From assembly GCF_034274695.1 (NCBI RefSeq), contig NZ_CP128362.1:5830501-5894500 (forward strand): 64,000 nucleotides of DNA, in the 5' to 3' direction. Below are positions 62,071 to 64,000 of this stretch, in pieces. The first letter of the stretch is position 1, and every line of letters begins with the position of its first letter. The translations under genes and the position numbers were made by a program. The DNA comes from Chitinophaga sp. LS1 (lineage in GTDB: Bacteria; Bacteroidota; Bacteroidia; Chitinophagales; Chitinophagaceae). The notes under the pieces are model-generated. The model was not told where the DNA came from. It was given only the letters and a program-made list of their open reading frames with translations, and did no database searches.

Positions 62071-62101
62071 GATATGGGTCTCCCTCATATCGTCTTTTTT
62101 T
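62071..62101 (+). terminator. intrinsic terminator of the regulator gene
   Basis: GATATGGG pairs with CCTCATATC over 8 bp (62071-62091, one wobble), followed by T7 at 62094-62101. Confidence 0.75.
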
Positions 62102-62116
62102 ACCACGTTTTATAAA

Positions 62117-62129
62117 TGTCAAACTGACA
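62117..62129. promoter_or_regulatory. putative AraR operator in the araB promoter region
   Basis: TGTCA-AAC-TGACA is a perfect 5-3-5 palindrome, 74 bp before the araB ATG and between the regulator's terminator and the gene. Operator identity is inferred from position and symmetry. Confidence 0.55.
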
Positions 62130-62202
62130 ATAAAGGCATTATTTATTTTTCATTTTAAAACAACTTTCCGCCGCCTTAGGTTGTTGGAAAGGGCCGATCG
62201 TT

Positions 62203-63846
62203 ATGGAACATTCATATGTTATAGGTGTCGACTTCGGCACCGACTCAGTCCGCTCCCTTGTTGTAGATACGCAGACCGGTCAGGAAGCCGGTAGTGCCGT
62301 GTATTTTTATCCTCGCTGGAAAAAGGGGCTCTTCTGTGACCCCGCCATCCAGCAATACCGCCAGCACCCTAAAGATTACCTGGAAGGGCTGGAAAACAGT
62401 ATTAAAGACGCGCTGAAACAATGCCCGGCTGGCACCGCCGCCAGGGTGAAAGGCATCGCCGTCGATACCACCGGTTCCACCCCCGGCCCTGTCAACGAAC
62501 AAGGTACGCCCCTGGCCCTGTTGCCCGGTTTTGAAGAAAACCCCAACGCCATGTTCGTTCTCTGGAAAGATCATACTGCCAACTCGGAAGCGGCCCTGAT
62601 TAATGACATCTCCCATAGCAATGGCAAAGATTATACTGCTTACAGCGGTGGCATATACAGCAGCGAATGGTTCTGGGCCAAAATACTCCATGTCGTAACC
62701 GAAGATCCTGCCATCGAAGCAGCAGCCGCTGCCTGGGTAGAACATTGCGACTGGATCCCGGCCGTACTCACCGGCAACAAAAGTGTCGATACCCTGCTTC
62801 GCAGCCGTTGTGCCGCAGGTCACAAAGCTATGTGGCACGCTTCCTGGAAAGGATTGCCGCCAAATGACTTCCTTTCCAAACTGAACCCTGTTCTCGATAA
62901 ATACGATCAGATGTACACCGATACAGTGGATGCCACTGTACCTGCTGGTACTATCACCGCTGAATGGGCAGAAAAATTAGGGCTGCCTGCTGATGTTGTG
63001 ATCGGCACCGGCGCCTTCGATGCCCACATGGGTGCGGTAGGTGGCGGTATCCGTCCATACTCCCTCTGTAAGGTGATCGGCACCAGCACCTGCGATATCC
63101 TCATCGCTCCGCTGGAAGAAACCAGCGACAAACTGGTAAAAGGTATCTGCGGTCAGGTAGACGGCTCTGTGGTGCCCGATATGCTTGGTTTGGAAGCAGG
63201 CCAGTCTGCTTACGGCGACATCTTTGCATGGCTTCGTAAACTGATCATGGGACCATTATACGACCTCATGCCGGAAGAAAAAGATAAACTGGCGGAAGTG
63301 GAAGGCAAACTCCTTGCTTACCTGTCAAAAAAAGCAGAACAACTCCCATTGCGTGACAACGACCCGATAGCCATGGACTGGTTCAACGGCCGTCGTACAC
63401 CTGATGCTAATCATACTGTCAAGAGCACTATTACTGGTTTACACCTGGGTACCGATGCGGTGCAACTTTTCAAAACGCTCGTAGAAGCGGCGGCCTTTGG
63501 TGCCAAAGCCATTGCGGACCGCTTTGTTCAGGAAGGCATTCCTATTCAGGAAGTGATTGCACTGGGTGGTGTGGCTAAAAAATCAGGTTATGCCATGCAG
63601 GTACTGGCCGATGTGATGAACAGACCTATCCGCATTGTAAACAGCGAAAATGCCTGTGCACTGGGTGCGGCCATGTTTGCCGCTGTGGTAGCGGGTGTTC
63701 ACCCTGATATTGATGTTGCGCAGGCTGCCATGACCTCTGGTTTTGAAACTACCTGGTTCCCAAGGGAGCAAAATGTGTCTTATTATGCCAATAGGTATGA
63801 GAAGTTTAAGGAAATAGGCGCATTTACAGAAAAACTGTTTAAGTGA
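62203..63846 (+). CDS. araB: L-ribulokinase (AraB, FGGY family)
   Basis: The 547-residue protein has the FGGY fold: N-terminal VIGVDFGTDSVRSLVVDTQT (phosphate loop), DTTGSTPGPV, then ASWKGLPPNDFLSKLNP-type substrate domain, and the C-terminal GTGAFDAHMGAVGGGI, GTSTCDILI and ALGGVAKKSGYAMQVLADVM. Length and layout match AraB, which phosphorylates L-ribulose. It follows an AraR-type regulator and precedes an araD start, so the cluster is an arabinose pathway. Its last codons are copied downstream. Confidence 0.9.
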   Translation: MEHSYVIGVDFGTDSVRSLVVDTQTGQEAGSAVYFYPRWKKGLFCDPAIQQYRQHPKDYLEGLENSIKDALKQCPAGTAARVKGIAVDTTGSTPGPVNEQGTPLALLPGFEENPNAMFVLWKDHTANSEAALINDISHSNGKDYTAYSGGIYSSEWFWAKILHVVTEDPAIEAAAAAWVEHCDWIPAVLTGNKSVDTLLRSRCAAGHKAMWHASWKGLPPNDFLSKLNPVLDKYDQMYTDTVDATVPAGTITAEWAEKLGLPADVVIGTGAFDAHMGAVGGGIRPYSLCKVIGTSTCDILIAPLEETSDKLVKGICGQVDGSVVPDMLGLEAGQSAYGDIFAWLRKLIMGPLYDLMPEEKDKLAEVEGKLLAYLSKKAEQLPLRDNDPIAMDWFNGRRTPDANHTVKSTITGLHLGTDAVQLFKTLVEAAAFGAKAIADRFVQEGIPIQEVIALGGVAKKSGYAMQVLADVMNRPIRIVNSENACALGAAMFAAVVAGVHPDIDVAQAAMTSGFETTWFPREQNVSYYANRYEKFKEIGAFTEKLFK

Positions 63847-63958
63847 GTCAATTCAGGGAATTCAGGGAAATAGGTGCATTTACAGAAAAGCTGATTAAAT
63901 GCGTCCTATCAAAAAATTCAAGTAAACAGGAGCGTTCACTGAAAAATTATACAAATGA
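63799..63958 (+). repeat. 56-bp tandem copies of the araB 3' end (coding unit plus two copies)
   Basis: The coding tail AAATAGGCGCATTTACAGAA recurs as AAATAGGTGCATTTACAGAA and as AACAGGAGCGTTCACTGAAA. The AGG(C/T/A)GC core starts at 63816, 63872 and 63928, exactly 56 bp apart. The coding unit ends AAGTGA, and the last copy ends ACAAATGA, which also gives the araD ATG. Confidence 0.88.
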
Positions 63959-64000
63959 GCCATCCATACAAGGAACTTCAGGAGCAGGCTTACCACGCTA
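63955..64000 (+). CDS. araD: start of L-ribulose-5-phosphate 4-epimerase (AraD), cut by window end
   Basis: Only the first 15 codons are in the window: MSHPYKELQEQAYHA. The YKELQEQAYxANL-type opening is the usual AraD N-terminus, and the position after araB fits the pathway (L-ribulose-5-phosphate to D-xylulose-5-phosphate). Its ATG lies in the last araB tail copy, so that copy is also the ribosome-binding context. Confidence 0.6.
   Translation, partial: MSHPYKELQEQAYHA

Overview
The window reads as a chromosomal segment of a Bacteroidota bacterium, most likely family Chitinophagaceae (Chitinophaga-like). The evidence is two SusC/SusD outer-membrane uptake pairs, FecR with a DUF4974-type tail, a type IX secretion sorting tail, many Bacteroidota-only families (DUF4251, DUF5123, GH92), a promoter matching the Bacteroidota -33 TTG / -7 TAnnTTTG pattern, and few Shine-Dalgarno sequences. 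I see no tRNA, rRNA, CRISPR array or prophage.

Layout. 1-3453: membrane protein (cut by the window edge), CBS-domain transporter and HxlR regulator, all on the minus strand. 3644-12294: a short decarboxylase-like remnant, a GH36 alpha-galactosidase translationally coupled to a double OmpA-domain protein, then a SusC/SusD pair. 12335-16963: sensor kinase and small proteins (DUF4251, leucine-carboxyl-type methyltransferase, SnoaL/NTF2-like, PA2169-type helical bundle). 17053-23698: Hpt protein plus sigma-54 activator, a 1.6 kb gene-free region full of satellites, glycosyltransferase, membrane-anchored response regulator, DEAD-box helicase. 23848-36168: MscS channel, VOC protein, a T9SS-tailed protein with a large OmpA surface protein, GH92 mannosidase, orphan FecR, LuxR-type regulator without its phospho-acceptor Asp, SGNH hydrolase. 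36253-42641: TetR-controlled RND efflux operon with two matching palindromic operators. 42760-46843: SAM-I riboswitch and terminator in front of a cystathionine gamma-synthase-type enzyme, followed by an amidohydrolase and a YdcF-type protein. 46907-50034: two divergent sodium-type symporters. 50365-51857: an IS110-family element with two frameshifts. 52861-59967: second SusC/SusD locus with a DUF5123 beta-helix lipoprotein. 60291-64000: HAD phosphatase, then an L-arabinose cluster (AraR-like Nudix regulator, araB, start of araD).

The most unusual signal is repeat architecture. At four genes (Hpt, SusD, HAD, araB) the last codons and stop codon are copied in tandem into the downstream spacer, with periods of about 22, 56, 27 and 56 bp. 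In the araB case the last copy supplies the start codon of araD. Several arrays, including ones unrelated to a gene tail, alternate two sub-variants, giving a dimeric higher-order structure. A second repeat family joins a long terminator-like hairpin to a CCTGCGGCCGGC-type motif 9-13 nt away and occurs four times. A third family of hairpins with GGCCCC arms occurs about four times in the 19-20.5 kb region.

How the genes fit together: SusC/SusD pairs and glycosidases (GH36, GH92) point to glycan foraging. The second SusC/SusD locus and DUF5123 protein lie next to the arabinose genes, which suggests but does not prove an arabinose-containing plant glycan as target. The RND operon is drug or solute efflux under TetR control, and methionine-related metabolism is under SAM control.
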